A stretch of 64,000 nucleotides of DNA, from assembly GCA_041572755.1 (NCBI GenBank), contig JBFFRY010000009.1:1-64000 (forward strand). Direction: 5' to 3'. Below are positions 8,928 to 16,922 of the stretch, piece after piece. Origin of the DNA: JBFELU01 sp041572755. Lineage in GTDB: Bacteria; Actinomycetota; Acidimicrobiia; Spongiisociales; UBA11373. A program made the translations under genes and the position numbers. Under the pieces are notes generated by a model that was given only the letters and a program-made list of their open reading frames with translations, was not told the origin of the DNA and ran no database searches. Positions within the stretch are counted from its first letter, which is position 1, and each line of letters begins with the position of its first letter.

Positions 8928-10079
8928 CTACTCGAACTCGACGAGTTCACTCGGGAGCAAGGAGACCCAGAGCCTGCCGGAAGGCACGGTGGCGGCATCG
9001 CCGAGCATATCGAAGAACCGGAACGGCTCTCGCTCGCTGTCACGTTCCCAGGTGCCCTCCCAGCCATCCCCCTTCGCGAAGACCCAGGCCCGCCCCGACC
9101 CGACCGTGTCGATAGCCGGCACAGGGGTCCGGGACCCCGTTGCGTTCGCCGGGGCGTGGGCGATGTAGAAGCGCCCGGAAATCACGATGAGCACCTCGGC
9201 GTCGATCCTGCCCCGCTCCCCCTCCTCGTCCAACCACTCCTGATAGTCACCGCGCACCCATCGTTCGTATGTCTGCGTATCCGAGTTGTAGCGCCACTCG
9301 ACGTCGTCGATTCCCTGTCCCCAGGTGAGGGTGACATTGTGCGCGGGATGCTGCGGGAGCGGCGGATCCCCGAAAGGCAGCCACGGAGTCGGGGCCTCGT
9401 CGGGGAATCCCCGTTCGTCGGCGAACTCACGGAAGTCGAATGTCGAGCCGTAGACGTTGTTGGGCAGGTCGCGCTCAGGGATCCGGTACATGATCGAGGG
9501 GTAGAACGTCACTCGGGGAATACCGCGTTGGATGGCCATACCTGTGATCCACGGTTGGGCGCCGCTGTTCACCATGGTGCCGTTGACCGCGGTAGCGATT
9601 TGCAGATCTCCAGGTCGCAGGGATCGGATGGGACCGAGGTACTCGGCATCCGAGTAGTGAAACATGGCGATGAAACGGGTTGTGCCGTACACCACCTCGA
9701 GCTCGACCATCGCGTCTGCGAGTTGGATACCGGACTGTGGCTGGGCGGCCATTTCGTTGTCGATCTTGACCATGAGCACTCGGCGATCGAGCAGCTCCTG
9801 GTCGTAGACGGGCAGGCCGTTGACGCCGGAGTAGCCCACCGGAGGAATAGTCGTCGTCGTGGTGGTGGTCGTCGTGGTGGTGGTCGTCGTGGTGGTGGTG
9901 GTCGTTGTCGTGGTGGTGGTGGTCGTGACCCTCGCAGCGGTCTTGGCCATCGTCGACATGGTGGTGGTGGCAGTGCCCGCAGATGAGCAGGCTACGACGG
10001 TCAGGGCGAGGGCAACCGGGAGCAGGACACGTCCCCCCGGCGTTATGGAACTCGCAGGTCGATCGACGAGTGCGGACAT
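8928..10079 (-). CDS. DUF3048 (YerB-like) lipoprotein with poly-Thr linker
   Basis: This 383-residue secreted lipoprotein has the lipobox LTVVACSS, then a spacer that includes 26 consecutive Thr codons, and then a DUF3048 domain of about 290 residues. The domain is recognisable from VMVKIDN/RPGDLQ-type motifs and is known from Bacillus YerB. Its biochemical role is not established. The ATG at 10079 is supported by a TAGTCT box 7 nt upstream; the longer frame to 10148 would bury the signal peptide. Confidence 0.8.
   Translation of the reverse strand: MSALVDRPASSITPGGRVLLPVALALTVVACSSAGTATTTMSTMAKTAARVTTTTTTTTTTTTTTTTTTTTTTTTTTIPPVGYSGVNGLPVYDQELLDRRVLMVKIDNEMAAQPQSGIQLADAMVELEVVYGTTRFIAMFHYSDAEYLGPIRSLRPGDLQIATAVNGTMVNSGAQPWITGMAIQRGIPRVTFYPSIMYRIPERDLPNNVYGSTFDFREFADERGFPDEAPTPWLPFGDPPLPQHPAHNVTLTWGQGIDDVEWRYNSDTQTYERWVRGDYQEWLDEEGERGRIDAEVLIVISGRFYIAHAPANATGSRTPVPAIDTVGSGRAWVFAKGDGWEGTWERDSEREPFRFFDMLGDAATVPSGRLWVSLLPSELVEFE
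9849..9926 (-). repeat. 26-codon threonine microsatellite
   Basis: The tract mixes ACG, ACC, ACA and ACT codons and encodes an uninterrupted Thr run between the lipobox and the DUF3048 domain. It is a probable glycosylatable spacer and a likely site of repeat-length variation. Confidence 0.8.
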
Positions 10080-10092
10080 GTTGGGAAGACTA
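10077..10092 (-). promoter_or_regulatory. Leaderless promoter of DUF3048 gene
   Basis: On the minus strand TAGTCT (10087-10092) is followed by 7 nt and the ATG at 10079. Confidence 0.45.
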
Positions 10093-10201
10093 GAGACCGA
10101 CGCTTGCGGCCTCCGACCCGTGTCAGGAGTCGGCCGGGCGGTGCGCACATGAGCCGCGCCACCCCGATGCGCCTGCGCCTTGCGCCTGGGTCATGAATCG
10201 C

Positions 10202-10390
10202 TCATCGGGGCCGACGCAACATCCGGCGGATGTGTCGTCGGCCGTGCCACCCAACAACCATCACCGCCACAACGGCGGCCAGGATCCAGAACAATCGAAC
10301 CCGTCCGAGTTCGTCGAGGTAGAGATAGCCGGCTACCAGCGTCACGGCGAGCGCTAGAACCTCGAACACCCTCCGACCGATCCTTGTCAC
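10202..10390 (-). CDS. Small two-helix membrane protein
   Basis: This 62-residue protein has two hydrophobic stretches (about 8-24 and 33-50) and an Arg-rich tail ending RRHIRRMLRRPR. The GTG at 10390 is chosen because GGAGGTC lies 5 nt upstream. A TACGCT -10 box about 28 nt upstream would give a short leader. The function is unknown. Confidence 0.6.
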   Translation of the reverse strand: MTRIGRRVFEVLALAVTLVAGYLYLDELGRVRLFWILAAVVAVMVVGWHGRRHIRRMLRRPR

Positions 10391-10528
10391 GACGACCTCC
10401 GGTCTGATCAGATCCTCAGCGTACGGGGGTGCCAATTGGTCTACTGATCCCGCGCCACCCCAGGGCGATCCGGCTCTTGCGCCGGATCACGTCGCCTGAA
10501 GCACTTGGCTGGTGAGTGGTCAACGGAG

Positions 10529-10654
10529 TTAGGCGATTCCGCTGAGCTTTCCGCGGTCTGCGTCCTTCTTCGTCTTCTTGTCGAGCCGTTTCTGCTTCAG
10601 GTCTCGGGTGGCCGTCTTCTTGACGTTCTTGCCACCCTTGTTCTTGGTTCCCAT
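10529..10654 (-). CDS. Lys-rich 41-residue basic protein
   Basis: A short frame begins with ATG at 10654, has GGAGAG 6 nt upstream, and ends with TAA. The product begins MGTKNKGGKNVKKTA and ends GKLSGIA. About a third of the residues are Lys or Arg, with no hydrophobic core, as in nucleic-acid-binding or ribosome-associated peptides. It lies in a minus-strand run of small genes next to an RRM protein. I know no family for it. Confidence 0.6.
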   Translation of the reverse strand: MGTKNKGGKNVKKTATRDLKQKRLDKKTKKDADRGKLSGIA

Positions 10655-10723
10655 GAGTCTCTCCAGACCGGCCGATGATGCGGCCATGCTGTTGTGTCTC
10701 TCGCCCTCACGAGCGCTGGGTGT

Positions 10724-10951
10724 TCAACCGGCTTCGATGATCGCTACGAGCCGCGTGGTGTGGATCGCAGTCGTGCCACGCAGATGCCGGAGGAGGATCG
10801 CCGTTTCACCGTACGTGGTCTCGGTGCCGAGGTATTCCCCGGACACGGACTGGCCGGTCGAAGTTCTGGCGTGGTAGCTGTGTCCTCGCTGGAGTCGATT
10901 GATCATCTGTGTGATCGATTCTTGCTTCCGCTGGCTATGGGCTTTCTGCAT
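10724..10951 (-). CDS. Small conserved-looking protein, unknown
   Basis: This 75-residue frame has an AAGGAG site directly before the ATG at 10951. The product starts with a polar helix (MQKAHSQRKQESITQMINRL) and continues with Gly/Thr/Tyr-rich, strand-like sequence (GHSYHARTSTGQSVSGEYLG), compatible with a small beta-barrel. The location between small basic and Cys-rich proteins suggests an RNA-linked role, which is inference only. Confidence 0.55.
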   Translation of the reverse strand: MQKAHSQRKQESITQMINRLQRGHSYHARTSTGQSVSGEYLGTETTYGETAILLRHLRGTTAIHTTRLVAIIEAG

Positions 10952-11028
10952 GTTCTCCTTGGTGGCTTGCTCCCGTGGTGTCCGGGGGGTGTCGCATGTG
11001 CGCCGGCTGGCGACCATCTCGGGGCGAC

Positions 11029-11169
11029 CTACTTGCGGGGCGCCCGCGGGGCGTACTGGCGGCAAGCGCACTTGGGCACCGTGCACTCATCGGTGCGGTG
11101 CTCGCTATTGGGGTGGCCGCAATCGACGCAGCGCTGCCTGCCGGGATCGGTCGTCCGGGTGCCCTTCAT
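11029..11169 (-). CDS. 46-residue Cys-rich zinc-ribbon-like protein
   Basis: This short frame is read from the ATG at 11169 to the TAG at 11029-11031. The product has CVDCGHPNSEH and then CTVPKCACRQ, giving five Cys and two His in a spacing suited to one zinc site. Its start overlaps the stop of a 22-codon frame (ATGA), and its own ribosome site is weak, so translation is probably coupled. The family is unknown. Confidence 0.5.
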   Translation of the reverse strand: MKGTRTTDPGRQRCVDCGHPNSEHRTDECTVPKCACRQYAPRAPRK

Positions 11170-11234
11170 GGGGCACTCTCATGCCCGAGAGGCTGCTGTG
11201 TCGGGGCGATTGTTCCGATTGCGGGGCCGTCCAT
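11166..11234 (-). CDS. 22-residue ORF overlapping the zinc-ribbon gene
   Basis: The ATG at 11234 has GGGAG 7 nt upstream and the stop overlaps the next gene's ATG by 4 nt. The product (MDGPAIGTIAPTQQ...) has no recognisable feature. It could be a real micropeptide or only a translational lead-in for the Cys-rich protein. Confidence 0.35.
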   Translation of the reverse strand: MDGPAIGTIAPTQQPLGHESAP

Positions 11235-11304
11235 AGTGGGGCTCCCTTCGAAAACTCGTGATTGCTCGACGATGACGTGTCCTGGGTCGTCGAGTGATTC
11301 TGTG

Positions 11305-11332
11305 GGGGCCGGGGATCGCGTTCCCCGGCCCC
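11305..11332 (-). terminator. GC-rich hairpin after the RRM gene
   Basis: An 11-bp perfect stem (11305-11315 with 11322-11332) and a 6-nt loop start 16 nt past the RRM stop codon. A second inverted repeat of 8-bp arms (11265-11272 with 11287-11294) follows before the next start. No T-run is present. Confidence 0.55.
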
Positions 11333-11348
11333 GGGTGAACGAACGGTC

Positions 11349-11603
11349 CTACCGGGACCGCTCGCGGGCCAGGTTCACGTTGAGCTGGCGACCATCGACG
11401 GTCGAACCGTTGACCTCCGCGATTGCCTTCTGGGCATCTTCCGCGGAAGCCATCTCGACAAAACCGAAACCGCGTGAGCGGCCGGTGTCGCGATCTGCGA
11501 TGACCTGAGCGTTGGTCACTTCGCCAAAGCCGGCGAAGAGATCCTTCAACGCAGCCGAGTCGGTCGAGAACGCAAGGTTCCCGACATAGATGTTGGTGGA
11601 CAT
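11349..11603 (-). CDS. RRM-domain RNA-binding protein
   Basis: This 84-residue protein is a single RNA-recognition motif. RNP2 is IYVGNL near residue 5 and RNP1 is RGFGFVEM near residue 44, with a basic tail RERSR. It resembles the glycine-rich-type bacterial RRM proteins, some of which are cold-induced and act as RNA chaperones. AAGGAG stands 7 nt before the ATG at 11603. A long structured upstream region (see 11604-12002) could be its 5' UTR. Confidence 0.88.
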   Translation of the reverse strand: MSTNIYVGNLAFSTDSAALKDLFAGFGEVTNAQVIADRDTGRSRGFGFVEMASAEDAQKAIAEVNGSTVDGRQLNVNLARERSR

Positions 11604-12002
11604 GGATTGGCTCCTTCTGAGCATTGAACCGTCGGAACTGGACGCCCCACAAAGAGGATCACCGGCTCTAGGGCCGACTGGGATGCCGACTGAAGGCCGT
11701 GAGTCTTGCGGCGACTTCACTCGACGGAACAGAAGAAGCAAAGACAGGCGCCGCACGCCTATCGGCGTGCGCAGGCACCACAATAGCCCATCTGCTCTTC
11801 AATGTGGCGAACTGAGCCAATTGCTGGGTCGTCTGCGTTCCAGCCGCCGACGGCGGAACTGGCGACCACGCTGCCATATCCGGGACCGTCGCCGCTGTTC
11901 CAGCATCCAGTCGAGCAAGCCGGGCTCGACGATCGACAGCAGGATCCCGCCGTGGAAGAGCCAGGCGGGGACACCTGACTTGTGTTGGCCGCTCCCGCTG
12001 AG
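11604..12002. other. 399-bp region upstream of the RRM gene
   Basis: This region contains an 8-bp hairpin with a TATC loop (11752-11771) and other inverted sequence towards 11690. Several overlapping short frames exist but none has both a start codon and a ribosome site. On the minus strand it may hold a structured RRM leader or a terminator for the DUF1059-like gene. Confidence 0.4.
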
Positions 12003-12170
12003 TCAGGTCGTCTTGATCAAGGCCTCGACCTGCTCATCGGTGATCTCCAGATCGGGATGAGCGGTCTCGGCGTGAATCGCGGCGTGCTTCAGCAGTTCTT
12101 CCTTCGTCTCAGTCGTGAACGAACCGGGACAATCGGCACCGGTATCAGCACAGACGATCGAGTATGCCAT
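12003..12170 (-). CDS. DUF1059-like small protein
   Basis: This 55-residue protein has an N-terminal CADTGADCPGSF segment and a central helix with HAAIHAETAH, the Cys and His pattern of the DUF1059 family of small cytosolic proteins. No function is known. The ATG at 12170 has a GGGGGT site, and the longer frame to 12236 is not conserved-looking. Confidence 0.7.
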   Translation of the reverse strand: MAYSIVCADTGADCPGSFTTETKEELLKHAAIHAETAHPDLEITDEQVEALIKTT

Positions 12171-12239
12171 GGCACCCCCTCGGTTGGTAACGCCATTCCC
12201 AAGCATATCGCCCGGGAGTGCCCGGCGGGGTGACACCTG

Positions 12240-12692
12240 CTACCTCAAGGCGCGGACCTCTCTGGTGAGGGTCTCGGGGACCGCGCGCCGCTTCATCAGT
12301 TTCATCGGGAACGAGGTCCAGTAGTTCTCGGCGTCCTCGATCGTGTCCCACTCATAGACGCCCCTGAACGCCCCCGACTCTCGACCCAACAACCAGGTCT
12401 TGGAACGGAAGCCGGGCTGTGCAGCGATCAAAGGCATGGGTATGCGGGAGAGACGCTTGTTCGCTGCAGCCGAGAACCTGGCGAAATGGAAGCCCACTGC
12501 AAACTGAGCACCCGGTCCACCAGGCCGAGTCTCGGTCGGGGCCACCACCATCTCCCGGAACACCTCATAGTCCTCCCCGGGTCCGGGCACCAGATCACCG
12601 ACCGCATCGCGGGGGAACTTGACCCGGCCACGCAACCGGAGCCATGTGGCGCGAGCGAGCAACACCGGCGGGAACTGGCCGAAACGGGGCAT
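12240..12692 (-). CDS. Dimeric alpha-beta barrel (YdhR/monooxygenase-like) protein
   Basis: This 150-residue protein ends in a typical ABM-fold pattern: KTWLLGRESGAFRGVYEWDT followed by EDAENYWTSFPMKLMKRR. That pattern is seen in YdhR-like and quinol-monooxygenase-like proteins and in short enzymes that act on aromatic or hydrophobic substrates. GAGGAG precedes the ATG at 12692. The substrate and partner are unknown. Confidence 0.65.
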   Translation of the reverse strand: MPRFGQFPPVLLARATWLRLRGRVKFPRDAVGDLVPGPGEDYEVFREMVVAPTETRPGGPGAQFAVGFHFARFSAAANKRLSRIPMPLIAAQPGFRSKTWLLGRESGAFRGVYEWDTIEDAENYWTSFPMKLMKRRAVPETLTREVRALR

Positions 12693-12958
12693 GTCGGCTC
12701 CTCAGCGATTGGGCTTCTTGGGATGTCGGGCCCGAAGGGGCCGGCGGTCAGCTTCCAGGATGCCGCGCCCGCAAGGCGCGTGGTAGGGGCGAAGGACTGA
12801 ATCGGAGAGCGACACACCACTCAAGGGGCGCGATGGACGGGTGGATAGCCGGCTCGGGTGACCTTTCGCCGCACCAGCTTCGGGGGCGATGGCCGTTGAG
12901 GCCACCCGGGGCGCTCAACGAAGCATTCCCCTTCCGAGCGTCGCGGTCGGATACCTTC

Positions 12959-13372
12959 TCAGGGTTCCTCTGGGGCAATGAGGGCGCCAACGGCGGCGGC
13001 GAGGCGGTGCATCTCCTCGTACGCCTCTTCGAATCCCGAGTAGTCACCGCGGTGGATGGGGCATTCGAAGAAGACGGTCTCGGCGAACTCCAGGTAGTTG
13101 AGCGCCGCGTCCTCGATGTGTTGGCTCGGTGCGTTCTCCATGTCCACCACCGCAGTTCGGAGGTTGCCGAGAGCCCCGTCGCAGATCACCCGAAGGCTGT
13201 CGGGATCAGCAGAGACGAGCACTTCCAACGGGGGTATCTCATCGAGGAGCGCCTGCCAGTCGTCGCGCCACTGATCGGTGGAGAGCTGCGAAGAGGTGCA
13301 GCCCGCGAGCAGCATGGCGACCACTGAACAGATCGTCACCAACTGACTCTTCTGGGGTGTTGCTCTCGTCAT
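12959..13372 (-). CDS. Predicted lipoprotein, unknown function
   Basis: This 137-residue protein has a signal sequence with lipobox AMLLAGC. The mature domain is acidic and mostly helical, with two or three Cys residues (VICDG, FFECP) that could pair outside the cell. The ATG at 13372 has GGGAG upstream; a longer frame to 13453 puts residues in front of a normal signal peptide. The family is not recognised. Confidence 0.65.
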   Translation of the reverse strand: MTRATPQKSQLVTICSVVAMLLAGCTSSQLSTDQWRDDWQALLDEIPPLEVLVSADPDSLRVICDGALGNLRTAVVDMENAPSQHIEDAALNYLEFAETVFFECPIHRGDYSGFEEAYEEMHRLAAAVGALIAPEEP

Positions 13373-13474
13373 GGTGTCAGTCTCCCCGGGTTGCTCGGTG
13401 TTCATGGGACTGGGTATGGGCGGCGTCGACTGGGGAAGCCCGGCCGGGCACATACGTCGATCGGCTGAATGAAC

Positions 13475-14923
13475 TCACCTGCGCCAAGCCTCTCTGTTGA
13501 AGAGGATCACGATCGGTACGATCTCGAGCCGTCCGATGATCATCAGCATCGACAGAATCCACTTTCCGGCGATGGGCACATCCAGGTAGGTCTCGGTTGG
13601 TCCGATGGCCTCGAGCCCCGGTCCGATGTTGCCCAGGGATGACGCCACGGCGGACACGGTGGAGGGGAAGCTCACCTCGATGGGCCCAAACGATTGCACG
13701 ATGCCGAGCCCGATCGTCCCGAACACGAATGCCGCCACGTAGAGCAGGATGAATGTGCGGACCGATTCCACGACGGGCCCTCGGATTGGAGTTCTATTCC
13801 ACCTGGCGACGATGACGGTTCGTCTGTGCAGCAAGCGCTTCAGGTAGGCCCGCATTGCCCCATACATCACCTCCAGGCGGTAGACCTTGATGGATCCCGA
13901 GGTTGACCCGGACATGGCGCCGATGAACATCAGGACCACGATGAGTATCTGGAGGGGGGCGGCCCATTGGCCGAAGTCGGCGGTGGCGAACCCCGTCGTC
14001 GTCAAGATCGACGTCGCCGTGAACACCCCGTTGCGGATGGTGTCGTGAACGGACGAGCCCCAGGTCCCCACGGCAAGGAACGCCGACGCCGCCAGGACGA
14101 TGAACAGGTACGCCCTGAACTCGGCACTCCGCGCGTACTTGACCGGGTTGCGCAGCCCCTGATAGTGCAGGGCGAAGGATGTTCCTCCGATCAACATGAA
14201 GGCAACCACGACCCACTGCGCATACGCCGAGAATGCTCCGAGTGATCCCGCCTCGGTGCTGAAGCCGCCGCCCGACAGGGTGGTGAGGGAGTGGGTGATG
14301 GCTTCGAACAGCGTCATGTCGGCAGCGGCGAGAAGAGCAACCTCTGCTGCCGTGAAGCCCACGAAGATGAGCCAGAACCGCCTTGCCGTCTCTTGGAATC
14401 GGGGCACGATCCGCTCAGCGGTTGGGCCGGGCAATTCGGCGCTCGCCAGCTTCTGTGCGCCCAGGCCCAGCAGCGGCAGCAAGGCGATGGCCAAGACGAC
14501 CATCCCCATCCCCCCGATCCACTGAGTCAACGCCCGCCACATCAGCACCCCGTGGCTGAGGGCGCCCGGACTCTCGACAACAGACGCACCCGTCGCAGTG
14601 AACCCCGACGCCGACTCGAAGAGCGCGTCGGTCACGTTGCCGAGCGACCCGGTGACCAGGTAGGGCAAGGCCCCGAAGGCTGCAGATCCAAGCCATGCCA
14701 GACCCACCGCTGCGAATGCTTCCCTCGTCGAAAGCTCTGCCGGGGTGCCGAAGGCTCTCCGTATCACAAGGCCCGCAGCGATCGTGGTCAGCGAACCCAG
14801 CAGCAGCGGCAGGACTTCCGACCACTCCCGATAGATGATGGCCACCCCGACGGGGACCGCCATCGCCAGCCCGACGAGGCTCAGAACCGCACCGACGATG
14901 TGGAGGAGTCGTTGCCATGACAT
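13475..14923 (-). CDS. trkH: Trk-type potassium uptake subunit TrkH
   Basis: This 482-residue membrane protein of the TrkH/KtrB family has four pore repeats. The selectivity-filter segments are SGFTATGAS, TLSGGGFST, TTTGFAT and NIGPGLE, and each keeps the filter Gly. It should conduct K+ across the cytoplasmic membrane with a TrkA/KtrA gating ring, but no trkA gene is in the window. The ATG at 14923 has GGAGG upstream. The protein ends soon after the last helix with KWILSMLMIIGRLEIVPI, the usual C-terminus. Confidence 0.93.
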   Translation of the reverse strand: MSWQRLLHIVGAVLSLVGLAMAVPVGVAIIYREWSEVLPLLLGSLTTIAAGLVIRRAFGTPAELSTREAFAAVGLAWLGSAAFGALPYLVTGSLGNVTDALFESASGFTATGASVVESPGALSHGVLMWRALTQWIGGMGMVVLAIALLPLLGLGAQKLASAELPGPTAERIVPRFQETARRFWLIFVGFTAAEVALLAAADMTLFEAITHSLTTLSGGGFSTEAGSLGAFSAYAQWVVVAFMLIGGTSFALHYQGLRNPVKYARSAEFRAYLFIVLAASAFLAVGTWGSSVHDTIRNGVFTATSILTTTGFATADFGQWAAPLQILIVVLMFIGAMSGSTSGSIKVYRLEVMYGAMRAYLKRLLHRRTVIVARWNRTPIRGPVVESVRTFILLYVAAFVFGTIGLGIVQSFGPIEVSFPSTVSAVASSLGNIGPGLEAIGPTETYLDVPIAGKWILSMLMIIGRLEIVPIVILFNREAWRR

Positions 14924-15000
14924 CAGAAGCCTCCCCCTGCGTCGGCAGGGTGTGCCCGTTGGGGGGGCATCGTCATGGGCCGTGTCGTCACTCGAACCAG

Positions 15001-15465
15001 CTAGTTCCTCGAGAGCCCCAATCCATGGGGGAAGAGAACCGGTTCGTATGCTCTCGTCACGGCGGCGCGGGCCCGCTTCGACAGTCGGACGTGAGCCGGT
15101 GGGCTCGCGTTGAGGCGCAACACCTGATTCCGGGTGGCTGCATCATCGATCACATCTGCTTCCCACAATCCCTGGACGGCGGCATTGGGCATCACGGCGG
15201 TGATCCAGACCTTGAACGGCTCACTGGTGGGCTTTTCCGATCTCCGGGGATCAATCAGAAGCTCGTACTCCCAGAGGCCCGTGTCGGGCTTCTTGCGGGC
15301 GTCGCTGCACAGAAGCCGACCGGTCGAACCGATCAGCCGATTAGCGCTCAACCGACCGTCGACCTCTTCCAGGACGGCGCACATGGCCCCGCGTGGGAAC
15401 ACTTCGTCGAGCATCCGTTGGAAGGCGCAACGTGCGTGGTACCGGGCGTCCTCTCGATCCTGCAT
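15001..15465 (-). CDS. Hypothetical protein
   Basis: This 154-residue soluble protein is of unknown family. It starts MQDREDARYHARCAFQRMLD and has an Arg-rich C-terminal half (LSKRARAAVTRAYEP). The ATG at 15465 is preferred because CGCGAGG lies upstream; the frame stays open to a TTG at 15579. It is convergent with nothing and stands alone between trkH and a lipoprotein gene. Confidence 0.5.
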   Translation of the reverse strand: MQDREDARYHARCAFQRMLDEVFPRGAMCAVLEEVDGRLSANRLIGSTGRLLCSDARKKPDTGLWEYELLIDPRRSEKPTSEPFKVWITAVMPNAAVQGLWEADVIDDAATRNQVLRLNASPPAHVRLSKRARAAVTRAYEPVLFPHGLGLSRN

Positions 15466-15813
15466 GATGAACCTCGCGAACCGGGAGATCGCCGGAATCC
15501 CCCACCCCGGCGCGGAGGAACGCATGTGTGCCGCGGGGGGAGAGATCGCTACGCCGCCGAACCACAACTGCCTGGTCAACCGACGAGAGGAGGCGCTTTG
15601 GTGCGGGGCAACGCATCGTGATGATCATGGCGATCACCCTCGATAACAGAAGCCATCAGCCCAAGTCGGGCGGTTGTAGGCGGGCCCCATCGCCTCTGCG
15701 ACCCATGATACAGCCGCGTCAGAACCACTCAGCACGCATCACGGTTCGTGTCACCCTGATCGAAGGGGGCGTAGGCTTTCCGTCTGGGAGGGGGTGTTGG
15801 GGAAGAAGACCCC
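15466..15813. other. Intergenic region between divergent genes
   Basis: The region holds the upstream extension of the hypothetical gene and, near 15772-15777, a plus-strand TAGGCT -10 box for the next lipoprotein gene. Nothing else was recognised. Confidence 0.4.
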
Positions 15814-16275
15814 ATGAGACGTTCCCTAGTCCTCCTCGCCGTTGTCCTGCTCCCGGTCGCTTCCTGTGGGGATGGCGAGCCGGATGGTGGGGTGGAGAGA
15901 CCCACAAAGGCCGAGTGGATCACCGCTGCAGATGCACTCTGCAGAGGGATGTTCGAGGAACTGGACCAGATCCCCGAGCCGCAGACACTCGAAGAGAGCC
16001 ACGAGCTGGGCGGGCGAACCATCGAGATCCAGCGGGCATCGCTCGCAGCGTTGCGGGCACTCACTCCCCCCGAGGGCGACGAGGGCACCATCGCAGAGAT
16101 CCTCGATGCCCACGAGGCGCTCATCGACTGGGGTGAGGAGATGATCGAGTCCCTGGCGACCGAGGACCAAGAGAGGGCCTTCGAGCTCCATGTGGATGCC
16201 GAGCGGCTCGTCGAGGAGGCCGATCGGCTCACCGAGGACTACGGCCTTCGAGAGTGCCTCGGGTCCGACGATTGA
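15814..16275 (+). CDS. Predicted lipoprotein with acidic helical domain
   Basis: This 153-residue protein starts MRRSLVLLAVVLLPVASC, a clear lipoprotein signal. The mature part is strongly acidic and helical, with two Cys (DALCRGM, RECLGS) that could form a disulfide, a pattern common in actinobacterial extracytoplasmic proteins of unknown role. TAGGCT lies about 37 nt upstream of the ATG and GGGGAAGAAG serves as the ribosome site. Confidence 0.75.
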   Translation: MRRSLVLLAVVLLPVASCGDGEPDGGVERPTKAEWITAADALCRGMFEELDQIPEPQTLEESHELGGRTIEIQRASLAALRALTPPEGDEGTIAEILDAHEALIDWGEEMIESLATEDQERAFELHVDAERLVEEADRLTEDYGLRECLGSDD

Positions 16276-16277
16276 TG

Positions 16278-16295
16278 AGTGCCCCCCGGGGCACT
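16278..16295 (+). terminator. Hairpin after lipoprotein gene
   Basis: Eight-base arms (16278-16285 and 16288-16295) pair closely just past the TGA. The run is short and has no T-tract. Confidence 0.4.
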
Positions 16296-16351
16296 TCAGA
16301 GCGCCGGCCCACTCGAGGTTCCTGCCCGGCATGGGACTTCCGGCCCTGGCT

Positions 16352-16371
16352 TTGTAAGGCTCGCCTAACAA
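16352..16371 (+). promoter_or_regulatory. Metal-regulator-like palindrome
   Basis: TTGTAAGGC TC GCCTAACAA is a 20-nt inverted repeat with 8 of 9 arm positions paired. The TNAGG/CCTNA cores resemble DtxR/IdeR/MntR-type boxes. It is the only such site seen, upstream of the 16535-17297 membrane gene pair. Confidence 0.4.
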
Positions 16372-16534
16372 GAGTGATCGAGGTGGGCAGAAGGGAGATG
16401 GGCGATCTCGGCTGATTCGGGGTCGGGGAGTCGTAGCTGCGGCGCTCCCGCGGACCGCCTTCTCCGGGTACCGGGGCTTCGGTTGTCGGACGCGCTGCGA
16501 GACGAGTCAAGAACAGCTTCTCGAGGAGGTGCCG

Positions 16535-16909
16535 ATGTCGGAAGCACTCGCATACATCGCTGCGGGGATCGTGTTCCTGTGGGGAGTGAGCCACATCATC
16601 CCGACGAGGGGGGTCGTCGCAGGATTCGGGGACATCGGCAGGGACAATCGTTTCATCATCACAATGGAGTGGGTGGCCGAGGGCCTGAGCTTCATGTTCG
16701 TGGCGGCCCTCATCGCTGCGGTCACGTGGTCCGGGCGGTCCCCTGAGGCAGCCGAGGACCTCGTCTACAGGGTGACCGTCGGGTTCCTGCTCACCATCGG
16801 AGCTTGGACTGCGATGACCGGGGCCCGCACGAAAGTGATCTGGTTCAAGATGTGCCCGTTGGTGATGTCTGTCTCCTCGGGTCTACTGATCGCGGCCAGC
16901 TTGCTGTGA
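16535..16909 (+). CDS. Small four-helix membrane protein
   Basis: This 124-residue protein has about four hydrophobic helices (near 5-20, 45-65, 77-95 and 105-122). GGAGGT stands directly before the ATG at 16535. The family is unknown. It is followed after 13 bp by another membrane protein of the same size, so the two may form one complex. A metal-regulator-like box upstream suggests control by iron or manganese, which is inference. Confidence 0.65.
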   Translation: MSEALAYIAAGIVFLWGVSHIIPTRGVVAGFGDIGRDNRFIITMEWVAEGLSFMFVAALIAAVTWSGRSPEAAEDLVYRVTVGFLLTIGAWTAMTGARTKVIWFKMCPLVMSVSSGLLIAASLL

Positions 16910-16922
16910 GCTCGCAATCGGC

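Noticed and set aside
9849..9926. Repeat array resembling CRISPR or a tandem repeat locus
   Set aside because: It is a run of Thr codons inside a coding frame and has no spacers.
11815..11998. Minus-strand frame with a hydrophobic, then Arg-rich, sequence (VPAWLFHGGILLSIV...)
   Set aside because: It has no usable start codon ahead of the hydrophobic stretch; the frame begins in the stop of the DUF1059-like gene.
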